51,009 bases of DNA, taken from assembly GCA_903855945.1 (NCBI GenBank), contig CAIOAK010000098.1, positions 1 to 51,009 on the forward strand. The letters run 5' to 3'. This document shows, piece after piece, positions 1-7,731 of the stretch. Each line of letters begins with the position of its first letter. The stretch's first letter is position 1. This stretch comes from an uncultured Anaeromyxobacter sp. (GTDB lineage Bacteria > Myxococcota > Myxococcia > Myxococcales > Anaeromyxobacteraceae). Below the pieces are notes generated by a model. That model had not been told where the DNA came from, made no database searches, and saw only the letters and a program-made list of their open reading frames with translations. The position numbers and the translations under genes are program-made.

Positions 1-79
1 CCTTCAGGCTTCCGGCATCCTCGAGAAGCCCATCGCCGTTCCCTGGTGGGGCGGCGCCAAGCTCAAGCTGTCCGCGTAG
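1..79 (+). CDS. C-terminal end of an unidentified protein (partial)
   Basis: One frame stays open from the window edge to a TAG at 77-79 and would encode about 25 residues ending in VPWWGGAKLKLSA. The gene would read toward the convergent modC end. Nothing identifies the family. The stretch LEKPIAVP faintly recalls the end of a receiver domain, but 25 residues are too few to judge. The call rests only on the open frame, the absence of any other candidate in the first 137 bases, and the compact gene packing of the rest of the window. Confidence 0.3.
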   Translation, partial: LQASGILEKPIAVPWWGGAKLKLSA

Positions 80-137
80 CTCGCCGGGTCGCCCGACGAC
101 CTCGTGTCAGGTGGATCGCGCACCGTGGAAATCCAGG

Positions 138-1223
138 CTAGCGCGCCACCACCCGCACGCCGGGCGCCTTCACCACCGCGACGACGCGGAGACCCGGCGC
201 GAGCCCCATCCGGTCCGCACTCTCGCGCGTGACCAGGACCACCAGCGTGGGTCCGCACGCCACCCGGACCCGCACCAGCGCACCCTCCTCCTGCCGGGAG
301 ACGACCGTTCCCTCGAGCCGGTTGCGCGCCGACGAGCCGTGCCGCTCGAGCGACTCGAGCACCACGTCCTCCGCCCGGATGCAGGCGTAGACCTCGTCTC
401 CCGCGCTCCCCGGATCGACGGCCAGGATCTCGGCGCCGCCCGCCTCGAGCACCAGCAGGCCCATTTCACTGCGAGTGACTTTTGCCGGGAGGACGTTCTC
501 CGTCCCCACCGCCCGGGCCACCTCCGCGTCCACCGGATTCGTGAAGACCTGGGGCACCGGACCCACCTGCCGGATGGAGCCGCCCACCAGGACGGCCATC
601 CGGTCCCCGAGCGCCAGCGCCTCGAGCCGGTCGTGCGTCACCACCACCGCAGGAACACCCGTCCGGACCAGGAGCTCGCGCAGCTCGCCGCGGAGCGACT
701 CCCGGGTGGGACCGTCGAGCGCGGAGAGCGGCTCGTCGAGGAGCAACAGACGCGGACCGGGCGCGATGGCCCGGGCCAGCGCGACCCTCTGGCGCTGCCC
801 TCCGGAGAGCTCCCCCGGCTTCCGCCCCAGGAGATCGGCGATCCCGAACCGGCCGGCCAGCTCGTCGATCCGCCCGTCCCGCTCCGCCTTCGGGACGGAG
901 TGGAGTCCGTAGCCTACGTTCGCGCGCACGCTGAGGTGCGGGAAGAGCGCGTAGTCCTGGAAGAGCAGGCCGACGTGGCGCCGCTGCGGCGGCACGTGGA
1001 TGCCCCTCCCCGCGTCGAACCAGGTCTCTCCCTCGAAGACGATGCGCCCCTCGTCCGGACGGTCGAGGCCGGCGAGCGCACGGAGCACGGTGGTCTTCCC
1101 GGATCCGGAGGGGCCGAAGAGGACCGTCACCCGCTCCCCGTCGAGGGGCCAGGCGCCCCGGGCCGAGACCACCGGACCCCGCGGGAAGCGGCGCACGAGG
1201 TCGAAGTTCAGCGTCCGTTCCAT
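138..1223 (-). CDS. modC: Molybdate ABC transporter ATP-binding protein ModC
   Basis: This 361-residue ATPase would power molybdate import through ModB. Visible motifs are a Walker A (GPSGSGKTT, about residues 36-44), the ABC signature LSGGQRQR, a Walker B LLLLDEP followed by the D-loop, and a switch histidine in VVTHD. After about residue 230 comes a TOBE/MOP-like C-terminal region, usual for ModC, which binds oxyanion and may give feedback control. The ATG at 1221-1223 begins MERTLNFD and overlaps modB by 16 bases, so translation is probably coupled. A longer open frame running upstream to 2702 crosses modB and modA in the wrong frame and was not used as the start. Sulfate or other oxyanion transporters are the alternative, but the ModA partner and the regulator favour molybdate or tungstate. 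Confidence 0.9.
   Translation of the reverse strand: MERTLNFDLVRRFPRGPVVSARGAWPLDGERVTVLFGPSGSGKTTVLRALAGLDRPDEGRIVFEGETWFDAGRGIHVPPQRRHVGLLFQDYALFPHLSVRANVGYGLHSVPKAERDGRIDELAGRFGIADLLGRKPGELSGGQRQRVALARAIAPGPRLLLLDEPLSALDGPTRESLRGELRELLVRTGVPAVVVTHDRLEALALGDRMAVLVGGSIRQVGPVPQVFTNPVDAEVARAVGTENVLPAKVTRSEMGLLVLEAGGAEILAVDPGSAGDEVYACIRAEDVVLESLERHGSSARNRLEGTVVSRQEEGALVRVRVACGPTLVVLVTRESADRMGLAPGLRVVAVVKAPGVRVVAR
465..479. repeat. Dispersed palindrome copy, 11/12 match
   Basis: TTCACT-GCG-AGTGAC, one mismatch to TTCACT-N3-AGTGAA, lies inside modC. It is the only strong copy read in the frame giving V-T-R-S-E rather than S-L-x-V-N. See the finding on the dispersed palindrome. Confidence 0.55.
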
Positions 1224-1882
1224 GCGGGGAGCGAGCCCCTCCGGAGCGCGTGGACGAGGGCCAGCACGACGAAGGAGACGCCGAGGAGGAGCGCGGCGGT
1301 GCGGTGGGCGGCGGCGTACTCCAGCGCCTCGACGTGATCGAAGATGGCCACCGAGAGGGTCCGGGTGCGCCCGGGGATGTTTCCGCCGACCATGAGCACG
1401 ACGCCGAACTCTCCGAGGGTGTGGGCGAAGGCGAGCACCGTGCCGGCCAGCACGCCCGGCCAGGCGAGCGGGAGGGCGACGCGGAAGAAGGTCCCCAGAC
1501 GGGAGACGCCGAGCGCGTGGGAGGCCTCGAGCAGACGCCGGTCCACGCCGGCGAGCGCGCCCACGAAGGGCTGCACGGCGAACGGGGCGCTGTAGAGGAC
1601 CGAGGCGAGGAGCAGCCCCGCGAAGGAGAACGGGAAGGGATGGCCCACGACGGCCTCGAAGGCCCTTCCGGCCGGGCTCCGGGGACCGAGCCCGACGAGC
1701 AGGTAGAAGCCCAGGACCGTGGGCGGGAGGACGAGGGGCAGCGCCACCACCGCCTCGACGAGGAACCGCCCCTTCCAGCGCGTGTTGGCGAGCCACCAGG
1801 CGAGCGGCAGGCCCAACCCCACGAGCAGGAGGGTCGTCAGCGTCGCGAGTTCCACCGAGAGGAGGAGGGCGCCCGTGTCCAT
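1208..1882 (-). CDS. modB: Molybdate ABC transporter permease ModB
   Basis: A 224-residue inner-membrane permease with about five or six hydrophobic segments. It has the cytoplasmic EAA loop that docks on the ATPase, seen as EASHALGVSRLGTFFRVALP, and the family-typical HTLGEFGVVLMVGGNIPGRT near the C-terminus. Length and motifs are those of ModB/CysT-type permeases. It starts at ATG 1880-1882, three bases after the modA stop, and its end overlaps modC, so modA-modB-modC form one tightly packed minus-strand operon. It should form the homodimeric channel that receives molybdate from ModA. Confidence 0.9.
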   Translation of the reverse strand: MDTGALLLSVELATLTTLLLVGLGLPLAWWLANTRWKGRFLVEAVVALPLVLPPTVLGFYLLVGLGPRSPAGRAFEAVVGHPFPFSFAGLLLASVLYSAPFAVQPFVGALAGVDRRLLEASHALGVSRLGTFFRVALPLAWPGVLAGTVLAFAHTLGEFGVVLMVGGNIPGRTRTLSVAIFDHVEALEYAAAHRTAALLLGVSFVVLALVHALRRGSLPAWNGR

Positions 1883-1885
1883 GGC

Positions 1886-2656
1886 TCAGGGCAACCCGAA
1901 CCCGTGACCGGTGAGGGCCGCCCGGCCGCCCGGGCCTGCGGCGTGGGCCAGGAAGGCGCGGGCGAGGGGCGCCTCGCGCGCCGCCGAGAGGACGACCCCG
2001 GCCAGCTCGATCCGGGGATGGGCGTTCTCGGGGAGGACGAAGACGCGCCCGCCCGCGAGCTCCTTCTCCAGCGCGAGCGACCAGGGCAGGAAGGCCACGT
2101 CGGCCGCGCCGGTGGTGGCGAACTGGGCCGCCTGGCCGACGCTCGTCCCGAGCACCAGCCGTTCCCGGACGGCGTCGAGGATCCCCGCAGACCGGAGCGC
2201 GCCCTCGGCGGCGCGACCGAACGGCGCGACGGCCGGGTTGGCGATGGCGATCCGGCGCACGCCGGGGCCGGCCACGCTCGCGAGCCCGTCCCGCCCGATG
2301 TCGAGCGGGGAGCCGGACGGCGTCCACACGACCAGCCTTCCGATGGCGAACACCTTCTCGTCGGCGGCCGCGCCGAGCCCGGCCGCCACGATCCGGTCGG
2401 GGTACTCCCGGTCGGCGGAGAGGAAGAGGTCGAACGGGGCCCCGGCCTGGATCTGGGCGAAGAAGGTGCCGCTCGCCCCGAAGACCACCGAGACCGAGAC
2501 CCGCGGGTGGGCGGCCTCGAAATCCCGCCTCCACTCCTCGACGGCGGGCTTCAGGCTGGCGGCGGCGGCCACGGTGAGGCTCGTCCCGCCGCCTGTCGGC
2601 GCGGCCGCGGTGACGAGCGGGACGAGCGAGAGAAGGGAGAGGGCGAGGAGGCGCAC
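1886..2656 (-). CDS. modA: Molybdate-binding periplasmic protein ModA
   Basis: A 256-residue solute-binding protein that captures molybdate (or tungstate) in the periplasm. The chosen start is GTG at 2654-2656, giving VRLLALSLLSLVPLVTAAAP, a good Sec signal peptide. No ATG start is available in frame near here. The mature N-terminus LTVAAAASLKPAVEEW and the later FGASGTFFAQIQAGAPFDLF are characteristic ModA segments that supply oxyanion-binding serines. It is the first gene of modABC and diverges from the HTH/binding-domain regulator at 2732, the usual arrangement for local control. Sulfate- or phosphate-binding proteins are less likely given the AASL and GASG motifs. Confidence 0.9.
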   Translation of the reverse strand: MRLLALSLLSLVPLVTAAAPTGGGTSLTVAAAASLKPAVEEWRRDFEAAHPRVSVSVVFGASGTFFAQIQAGAPFDLFLSADREYPDRIVAAGLGAAADEKVFAIGRLVVWTPSGSPLDIGRDGLASVAGPGVRRIAIANPAVAPFGRAAEGALRSAGILDAVRERLVLGTSVGQAAQFATTGAADVAFLPWSLALEKELAGGRVFVLPENAHPRIELAGVVLSAAREAPLARAFLAHAAGPGGRAALTGHGFGLP

Positions 2657-2731
2657 GGGCTGTCCAGGACAGGAACGAATATGCAACAATGAGGAGCAAC
2701 ATACCCCAAAGGACCCCCTGGTGCCCAGGCG
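2657..2731. promoter_or_regulatory. Divergent modA / regulator control region
   Basis: This 75-bp gap separates the modA start from the divergent regulator. It holds a 13-bp inverted repeat CTGTCC-A-GGACAG (2660-2672) next to the modA start. Beside it is an AT-richer patch (about 2681-2703) with TATG and CATA ends and two GCAACA half-repeats, unusual in this GC-rich DNA. Both look like protein-binding sites, most simply for the adjacent regulator. It does not clearly match the TATATA-type ModE operator. Confidence 0.4.
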
Positions 2732-3607
2732 ATGACCGACACGCTCCTCACCACCTCCGAGGTCGCGGCGGTCCTGCGCGTCCACCCGAAGCAGGTCTAC
2801 CGGCTCGTGAAGAAGGGGCTCCCGGCCCGCCGGGTCGGCTCGGAGTGGCGCTTCTCCCACGCCGACGTGCTCGCCTGGTCGGGGGGCGGTCCGGAGCGGG
2901 GAGGCGATGCCCGGGGGGCGGCCGAACCTCTCGCTGCGGACGGCGCGGCCCCCTCCCTGGTCGCCGCCAACGGCGACGTGGCCACGCTGGCGCTGCTGCG
3001 GATCGCGCAGGCCCTCGGCCCCCCGCTCATCGGCCTGGTGGAGGCGGACGTCCGCGGCGCCGCCGCACTGCTGGAGCGTCGCGCCGTCCTGGCGGCCGGG
3101 GCCCACGCCGGCGGATTCCCGAGCCACGTGGGGGCGGAGCGGGTGGCCCGGATCCACCTCGTCCGGCGGGAGGTCGGCCTCGTCTCCCCGAGGGGCGCAC
3201 CGGTACTCGCCGTGAAGGAGCTGGCCCGCAGCCGGCTCGCCTCCCGCCCCGCCACCGCCGGCGTGCGCGCCCATCTCGACGCCGCGCTGCGTGGCGCGGG
3301 GCTCGACCCCGGGCGCATCCACCGGCGGGCGCTCCTCGTCGCCTCCCACCTCGAGGTGATCCTCGCCGTCGCCTCCGGACGGGCCGACGTCGGCATCGCG
3401 TCCCGCGCCTGGGCGGAGCGCGCCGGCCTCGGCTTCCGGATGCTCGCCCGCGAGGACTACGGACTCATCGTGAACGCGCGCGACCTGGGCGACCCGCGGG
3501 TGATCCGGCTCTGCGAGGCGGCGCAGGGGCGCCGCTTCCGGGAGGAGATGGGCGCCGTGGCCGGATACGACGCGACCGGGGCGGGGGACATCCGCTACGA
3601 CGCGTGA
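2732..3607 (+). CDS. Excisionase-type HTH regulator with molybdate-binding-like (COG1910) domain
   Basis: A 291-residue protein. Residues 1-50 form an excisionase/MerR-like helix-turn-helix (TTSEVAAVLRVHPKQVYRLV followed by a wing, GSEWRFSHADVLAW). Residues about 65-285 resemble the periplasmic-binding-protein fold of the COG1910 group, with blocks such as ADVGIASRAW and the terminal GYDATGAGDIRYDA. There is no signal peptide, so the binding domain acts in the cytoplasm as a ligand sensor. Its position divergent from modABC implies that it senses molybdate or tungstate and represses or activates the uptake operon, replacing the classical ModE. The ATG at 2732 directly precedes the HTH. The sensing role is inference from domain and context. 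Confidence 0.8.
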   Translation: MTDTLLTTSEVAAVLRVHPKQVYRLVKKGLPARRVGSEWRFSHADVLAWSGGGPERGGDARGAAEPLAADGAAPSLVAANGDVATLALLRIAQALGPPLIGLVEADVRGAAALLERRAVLAAGAHAGGFPSHVGAERVARIHLVRREVGLVSPRGAPVLAVKELARSRLASRPATAGVRAHLDAALRGAGLDPGRIHRRALLVASHLEVILAVASGRADVGIASRAWAERAGLGFRMLAREDYGLIVNARDLGDPRVIRLCEAAQGRRFREEMGAVAGYDATGAGDIRYDA

Positions 3608-3622
3608 AACTGGCAGGTGGCG

Positions 3623-4618
3623 CTAGAACCCCGCGACCGCGTGGGGCACGTACGCCTCCTCCAGCACGGCGACCTCGGCGGGATCGAGCCGGACCGGGAG
3701 GGAAGCGACTGCGTCGGCGAGGTGCTCGAGCCGCGTGGCCCCGACGATGGGGGCGGTCACGCCCGGCTTCCCGAGCAGCCAGGCGAGCGCCACCTGGGCG
3801 CGAGGGATGCCCCGCCGCTCCGCGACCTGCGCCAGTCGGTGGGCGACGAGGCCGTCGGCCTCCTCGGTCCGGGCGTAGAGGGTCTTGCCGAAATGGTCGG
3901 TCTCGGTCCGGTGGGTGGGCGCGGCCTGCCACGGACGCGCCAGCCGCCCGCGGGCGAGCGGGCTCCAGGGGATGACCCCGATCCCCTCGTCCTGGCAGAG
4001 GGGGATCATCTCCCGCTCCTCCTCCCGGTAGATGAGGTTGTAGTGGTTCTGCATGGAGACGAAGCGGGCCCAGCCGTTCTCGTCGGCGAGGTGGAGCGCC
4101 TTCGCGAACTGCCAGGCATGCATCGACGATGCGCCCAGGTAGCGCACCTTCCCCGACCGGACCAGGTCGTGGAGCGCCTCGAGCGTCTCGTCGATGGGCG
4201 TGGCCGGATCCCACCGATGGATCTGGTACAGGTCGATGAAGTCGGTGCCCAGCCGGCGCAGGCTCTCCTCCACCTCGAAGAGGATGGCCTTGCGGGAGAG
4301 GCCGCGCCCGTTCGGCTCGTCGCGCATGAGGCCGTGCACCTTGGTGGCGATGACCACCGACTCGCGCCGGACCGCCCCCTTGAGGAACCGTCCCAGGATC
4401 TCCTCGCTGGCGCCGCTCGAGTAGACGTTGGCGGTGTCGAAGAAGTTGATCCCCAGGTCGAGCGCCTGGCGCAGGAAGGGCTGGCTGGCCGCCTCGTCGA
4501 GGACCCAGGCGTGGCGGCCGGGCTGGAGGGCGCCCTTCACGGGGACGCCGAAGCTCATGCAGCCGAGGCAGATGCGGGAAACCCGAAGACCGGTCCGGCC
4601 GAGGTTCGCGTATTCCAT
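3623..4618 (-). CDS. Aldo/keto reductase
   Basis: A 331-residue NAD(P)H-dependent oxidoreductase of the aldo/keto reductase superfamily (YajO/Tas-like group). The catalytic tetrad is visible as D61 and Y66 in NFFDTANVYSSGASE, K93 in ATKVHG and H134 in YQIHRWD. The C-terminal cofactor region contains PIVGATRLEHL. The start chosen is ATG 4616-4618 (MEYANLGRTGLRVSRICLG), which matches family N-termini; a start 15 codons upstream adds a charged, unconserved extension. It is cytosolic and the substrate cannot be read from sequence. It ends 16 bases from the stop of the molybdate regulator and is convergent with it. Confidence 0.9.
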   Translation of the reverse strand: MEYANLGRTGLRVSRICLGCMSFGVPVKGALQPGRHAWVLDEAASQPFLRQALDLGINFFDTANVYSSGASEEILGRFLKGAVRRESVVIATKVHGLMRDEPNGRGLSRKAILFEVEESLRRLGTDFIDLYQIHRWDPATPIDETLEALHDLVRSGKVRYLGASSMHAWQFAKALHLADENGWARFVSMQNHYNLIYREEEREMIPLCQDEGIGVIPWSPLARGRLARPWQAAPTHRTETDHFGKTLYARTEEADGLVAHRLAQVAERRGIPRAQVALAWLLGKPGVTAPIVGATRLEHLADAVASLPVRLDPAEVAVLEEAYVPHAVAGF

Positions 4619-4746
4619 GGGGGCGGCATTATCTGCGTCCGGCCGAGGACGCGCCACCGGCATCGTGCCCTCGAGACCGAAGAGCGCCGGCAGGATCCGC
4701 TCCGGCGGGTATCGGCGACGCAGTTCCGCGACCCATCCCTACCTCG

Positions 4747-4763
4747 CTTCACGGTACTTCACG
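4747..4763. promoter_or_regulatory. Tandem direct repeat CTTCACG-N3-CTTCACG
   Basis: Two exact 7-bp copies of CTTCACG are spaced one helical turn apart (10 bp centre to centre) in the 207-bp gap between the divergent aldo/keto reductase and the 33-residue peptide gene. Such tandem half-sites are typical of response-regulator binding. No clear -35/-10 pair was found, so the role is unproven. Confidence 0.35.
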
Positions 4764-4825
4764 AGCGGGACCGGACGGCCCGGCGTATGCATCGCCCCGT
4801 GGGTGTTCAGGGAAGGGGGGGCCAC

Positions 4826-4927
4826 ATGACGAGTGGAATCGAAAGGGCCGTGGGGCTGGGCATTGCCGTGATGGTGGCGGCCGAGATCGTCCTGGGGATC
4901 GCCGTCGAGTTCCTGCTCGCCTGGTAG
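4826..4927 (+). CDS. 33-residue single-pass membrane peptide
   Basis: The ORF encodes MTSGIERAVGLGIAVMVAAE and ends VEFLLAW. Residues about 8-32 are almost wholly hydrophobic, enough for one transmembrane helix, with a short polar N-terminus. An exceptionally strong purine-rich ribosome-binding site, GGAAGGGGGG (4811-4820), sits five bases before the ATG, which argues for real translation. It stands alone between the aldo/keto reductase and the SnoaL-like gene. No family is recognised; small hydrophobic peptides of this kind often bind a larger membrane protein or act in stress responses, but nothing here shows which. Confidence 0.6.
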   Translation: MTSGIERAVGLGIAVMVAAEIVLGIAVEFLLAW

Positions 4928-5077
4928 GCGGCGCCGAGCACGTTCCGGAGGCAGGCCCGGCCAGTAAACGCTGATTGTCGCCGGACGCCTCGCTTACACC
5001 CCGGGTGAGACTGGCGACCCCGCCCTCTCCGCGCCAGAGTCCTGCGCGCACGGAATCATCCGTGACGGGAGGACCCC

Positions 5078-5560
5078 ATGAAGAAGAAGACATTCCTGTC
5101 GATGGCTCTGCTCGCGATGCTCCTCGGCTCCGGCAGCGCGCGCGCCGAAGGACCGAAGGTCGATCCCACCCTGGCCGACGCGGTGAAGCGGTTCAACGAC
5201 ACCTTCAACCGGTTCGACGCGAAGGCCACCGCCGCATTCTGGGCGGAGGAAGGAACCCTCATCAGCCCGGCGGGCGAGGTGGGCAAGGGTCGCGCGGCCG
5301 TGGAGACGGTCTACGCCCACGACATCGAGATGTTCCTCAAGGGCACCACCTCCACCTTCCGGATCGACTCGGCACGAGCGTTGAAGGGCGGATACGCGCT
5401 CCTCGACATGAGCCACGAGATCCAGAACGCCAGGATGCCGGACGGCTCGACCGGCACGATGAAGCTGCACACCCTCATCCTGGCGCAGAAGAAGGGCGGC
5501 TCGTGGCAGTGGCTCGATGCCCGTCCCTACGCCTTCCTGAGGCCGCCGGCCGCGAAGTGA
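5078..5560 (+). CDS. Secreted SnoaL/DUF4440-like (NTF2-fold) protein
   Basis: A 160-residue protein with a clear Sec signal peptide (MKKKTFLSMALLAMLLGSGS followed by ARA, cleavage near residue 23). The mature part has the NTF2-like pattern of SnoaL/DUF4440 proteins: an N-terminal helix (AVKRFNDTFNRFDAKATAAF), W-A-E-E-G-T-L-I-S-P-A-G, and later strands ending in WQWLDARPYAFLRP. The fold forms a cone-shaped pocket used by enzymes and binding proteins. No catalytic set is certain, so substrate and reaction are unknown. A good Shine-Dalgarno, GGGAGGA, precedes the ATG. It would act in the periplasm. Confidence 0.75.
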   Translation: MKKKTFLSMALLAMLLGSGSARAEGPKVDPTLADAVKRFNDTFNRFDAKATAAFWAEEGTLISPAGEVGKGRAAVETVYAHDIEMFLKGTTSTFRIDSARALKGGYALLDMSHEIQNARMPDGSTGTMKLHTLILAQKKGGSWQWLDARPYAFLRPPAAK

Positions 5561-5576
5561 CATCCCGGAGGACGAC

Positions 5577-5627
5577 ATGCCGAAATACGTCGGCTCTCCT
5601 ACCCGACGGACGGGCACGAGGCGGTGA
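5577..5627 (+). pseudogene. 16-codon micro-ORF, possible gene remnant
   Basis: A start codon with a good Shine-Dalgarno (GGAGGACGAC then ATG), 16 bases after the SnoaL-like stop, opens a 16-codon frame, MPKYVGSPTRRTGTRR, that closes at TGA 5625-5627. Several small conserved proteins (for example DUF4242) begin MPKYV, so this may be the surviving 5' end of a decayed downstream gene. It could also be a translated micropeptide or chance. The remaining 21 bases to the kinase end show no continuation. Confidence 0.25.
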
Positions 5628-5648
5628 CCGGCGTCGCACCCAACGAGC

Positions 5649-7604
5649 TCACCTGACCGGGCTCTCGCCGAGGGCCGCGCGGAGCCGCTCCGCGAGATCC
5701 TCCGGCGAGAAGGGCTTCTGGAGGAAGGCGGCTCCCTGCGGGAGGCCTCCCGTGTCGTCGAACTCGTCGGCGGAGTAGCCCGACATGTAGACGACCGGGA
5801 GTCCCGGGAACCGCTCCCGCAGCGCCGCCGCCACCTCCGGACCACTCCGGACCGGCATGCGCACGTCGGAGAGCAGGATCGCCGGCGGCCGCGAACCGGC
5901 CTCGATCCGCTCGAGTGCCTCCTCCAGGGTGGCGGCCGCCACGACGGCGAAGCCCAGGCGTTCGAGGGTCCGCGACGTGATCCGGCGGACCTGCTCGTCG
6001 TCCTCCATCACGAGCACCAGCTCCCCCGCGCCCCGGGACGCCTCGCCCTCCGGCCCCGCGCCCTCGGTCGGGGGCGCGGCCCGGTCGGCCACCCGTGGCA
6101 GGCAGATCTCGAAGCGGGTGCCGCGCCCCGGCGCGCTCTCCACCTGGATGCGTCCGCCGCTCTGCTCGACGGTGCCGAACACCATGGCGAGCCCCAGTCC
6201 CGTGCCCTTCCCGACCGGCTTGGTCGTGAAGAAGGGCTCGAAGATGTGGGACCGGGTCTCCTCGTCCATGCCGACCCCCGTATCCTCCACGGTGAGCAGG
6301 ATGCACCCTCGTCCCTCCTCCGCGGCGCTGCCCTTCCACTGGCAGTCGGCTTGCCCCGACAAGTTGCCGGTTCGGATGGTGAGCATCCCGCCATGAGGCA
6401 TGGCGTCCTGGGCGTTGAGGGCCAGGTTCATGATCACCTGCTGCAGTTGCACGGGGTCGGCGCGCACGAGGCCGAGATGCGGGGCCAGCTCGGTCCGGAG
6501 CGCCACGTGTTCCCCGATGAGCCGGGTCAGGATCCGCTCCGAGTCGAGCACCACGTCGTTCAGGTCGACGTCCCGCGGATCGAGCTCCTGCCGGCGGCTG
6601 AAGGCGAGGAGCTGCCGGGTGAGGTCCCTCGCCCTCCGGGCCGCAGCGTGGATCTCATCGATCTCCTCCCGAAGCACCCCGCCCTCCGGCGCATGGTCGA
6701 GCGCCAGCCGGGCCCCGCCGAGGATCACCGTGAGCAGGTTGTTGAAGTCGTGGGCGACGCCCCCGGCGAGCCGCCCCACGGCCTCCATCTTCTCCGACTG
6801 GCGCAGCCGCTCCTCGGATCGGCGCTGCACGGTGAGGTCGCGGACGATGCCCCACATGCTCGCCGGCCCGTCGTCGTGGTACCGGACGAAGACGCGGAGC
6901 TCGATGGGGAAGACGGTCCCGTCCTTCCGTCGGTACTCCTTCTCGTAGGTGGCCCGAAGCCCGCGGGCGCGGAAGAGCTCCGAGATGGTGCGCGCCTCCT
7001 CCTCGTGCCAGCGCTCCGGCGTGAGCTGCGGGTACGACATGGACCGGAGCTCGTCGATGGAGTACCCGAGCATCTTGAGGTAGGACTCGTTCGCCTCCAG
7101 GATCGTCCCGTCGGGGGTGGCGCTCACGATCCCGTCTCCCAGGGCCTCGTAGAGTTCCCGGAACCGGCGATCGAACCGCGAGGCGACCCGCTCGGCCTGC
7201 TCGATCCGTTCCCCCTCGGAGACGTCGCGGAAGATGGTGTAGGCGACCGGTTCGCCCGAACGATCGGTCACCACCGACGAGGTGAACTCGGCCGGGAAGG
7301 TGGTTCCATCCAGCCTGCGAAGGTGGAGCCGGCCCTTCACCGATCCCGAGCGGGTGCGGGTCGCGAGCTTCTCCCGGAGGACCTCGTCGTCGAGGACGAT
7401 GCCGCGGCGCCCGGCACGCACGATCTCCTCCTCGGTTCCTCCCAGCGACCGGCAGGCCGCAGGATTGGCCCGAAGAAAGGTCCCATCGGGCCGGCTGACG
7501 AGCGCCGGATCCCCCATGGCCTGGAACAGCCCCTCGTCGAGCGGGCTCAGTTCCGGGTTCGGCTTCCGACGGTCCGGCAACGGCTCCTCCTCTTCCGGAG
7601 TCAC
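5649..7604 (-). CDS. PAS-PAS hybrid sensor histidine kinase with C-terminal receiver
   Basis: A 651-residue cytoplasmic kinase with no membrane segments. Order: PAS domain (about 25-135), second PAS (about 145-260), HisKA dimerisation helix with phospho-acceptor H285 in GGVAHDFNNLLTVILGG, HATPase with N-box MNLALNAQDAMPHGG, G1 DTGVGMDEE and G2 GKGTGLGLAMV, then a receiver (530-650) with acidic pocket MEDDEQ, phospho-acceptor D580 and K630. It would autophosphorylate and pass phosphate to its own receiver, so an outside HPt protein or response regulator is needed for output. Start is GTG 7602-7604. The signal is unknown; PAS domains often bind haem, flavin or small ligands. It is divergent from the RND efflux operon and shares a 127-bp upstream gap with it. 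Confidence 0.9.
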   Translation of the reverse strand: MTPEEEEPLPDRRKPNPELSPLDEGLFQAMGDPALVSRPDGTFLRANPAACRSLGGTEEEIVRAGRRGIVLDDEVLREKLATRTRSGSVKGRLHLRRLDGTTFPAEFTSSVVTDRSGEPVAYTIFRDVSEGERIEQAERVASRFDRRFRELYEALGDGIVSATPDGTILEANESYLKMLGYSIDELRSMSYPQLTPERWHEEEARTISELFRARGLRATYEKEYRRKDGTVFPIELRVFVRYHDDGPASMWGIVRDLTVQRRSEERLRQSEKMEAVGRLAGGVAHDFNNLLTVILGGARLALDHAPEGGVLREEIDEIHAAARRARDLTRQLLAFSRRQELDPRDVDLNDVVLDSERILTRLIGEHVALRTELAPHLGLVRADPVQLQQVIMNLALNAQDAMPHGGMLTIRTGNLSGQADCQWKGSAAEEGRGCILLTVEDTGVGMDEETRSHIFEPFFTTKPVGKGTGLGLAMVFGTVEQSGGRIQVESAPGRGTRFEICLPRVADRAAPPTEGAGPEGEASRGAGELVLVMEDDEQVRRITSRTLERLGFAVVAAATLEEALERIEAGSRPPAILLSDVRMPVRSGPEVAAALRERFPGLPVVYMSGYSADEFDDTGGLPQGAAFLQKPFSPEDLAERLRAALGESPVR

Positions 7605-7682
7605 AGCGATGGAGGGCTCCGGGAAGGGACAAATACCTTCGGGGGACTGCCCGCGCCCGGCGATCGCTTCGCCGGACCCCGA

Positions 7683-7698
7683 CCCGTCAATTGACGGG
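7683..7698. promoter_or_regulatory. Perfect 16-bp palindrome upstream of the RND operon
   Basis: CCCGTCAATTGACGGG is a perfect 16-bp inverted repeat centred on AATT, 33 bp before the adaptor ATG and 78 bp from the divergent kinase start. Position and form fit a homodimeric repressor operator such as TetR-type proteins use at efflux operons. No TetR/MarR gene lies nearby, so the regulator would be encoded elsewhere. Confidence 0.5.
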
Positions 7699-7731
7699 AC
7701 GGCCGGATCCCGCTACGCATTCCCGCTCTCC

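Noticed and set aside
4-258. 84-codon minus-strand frame at the left edge
   Set aside because: Arg/Gly/Pro-rich translation typical of antisense frames in GC-rich DNA; no motif and it overlaps the end of modC.
138-2702. An 854-codon minus-strand frame spanning the whole mod locus
   Set aside because: Only the last 361 codons encode a recognisable protein (ModC). The rest overlaps modB and modA, which are clear in other frames.
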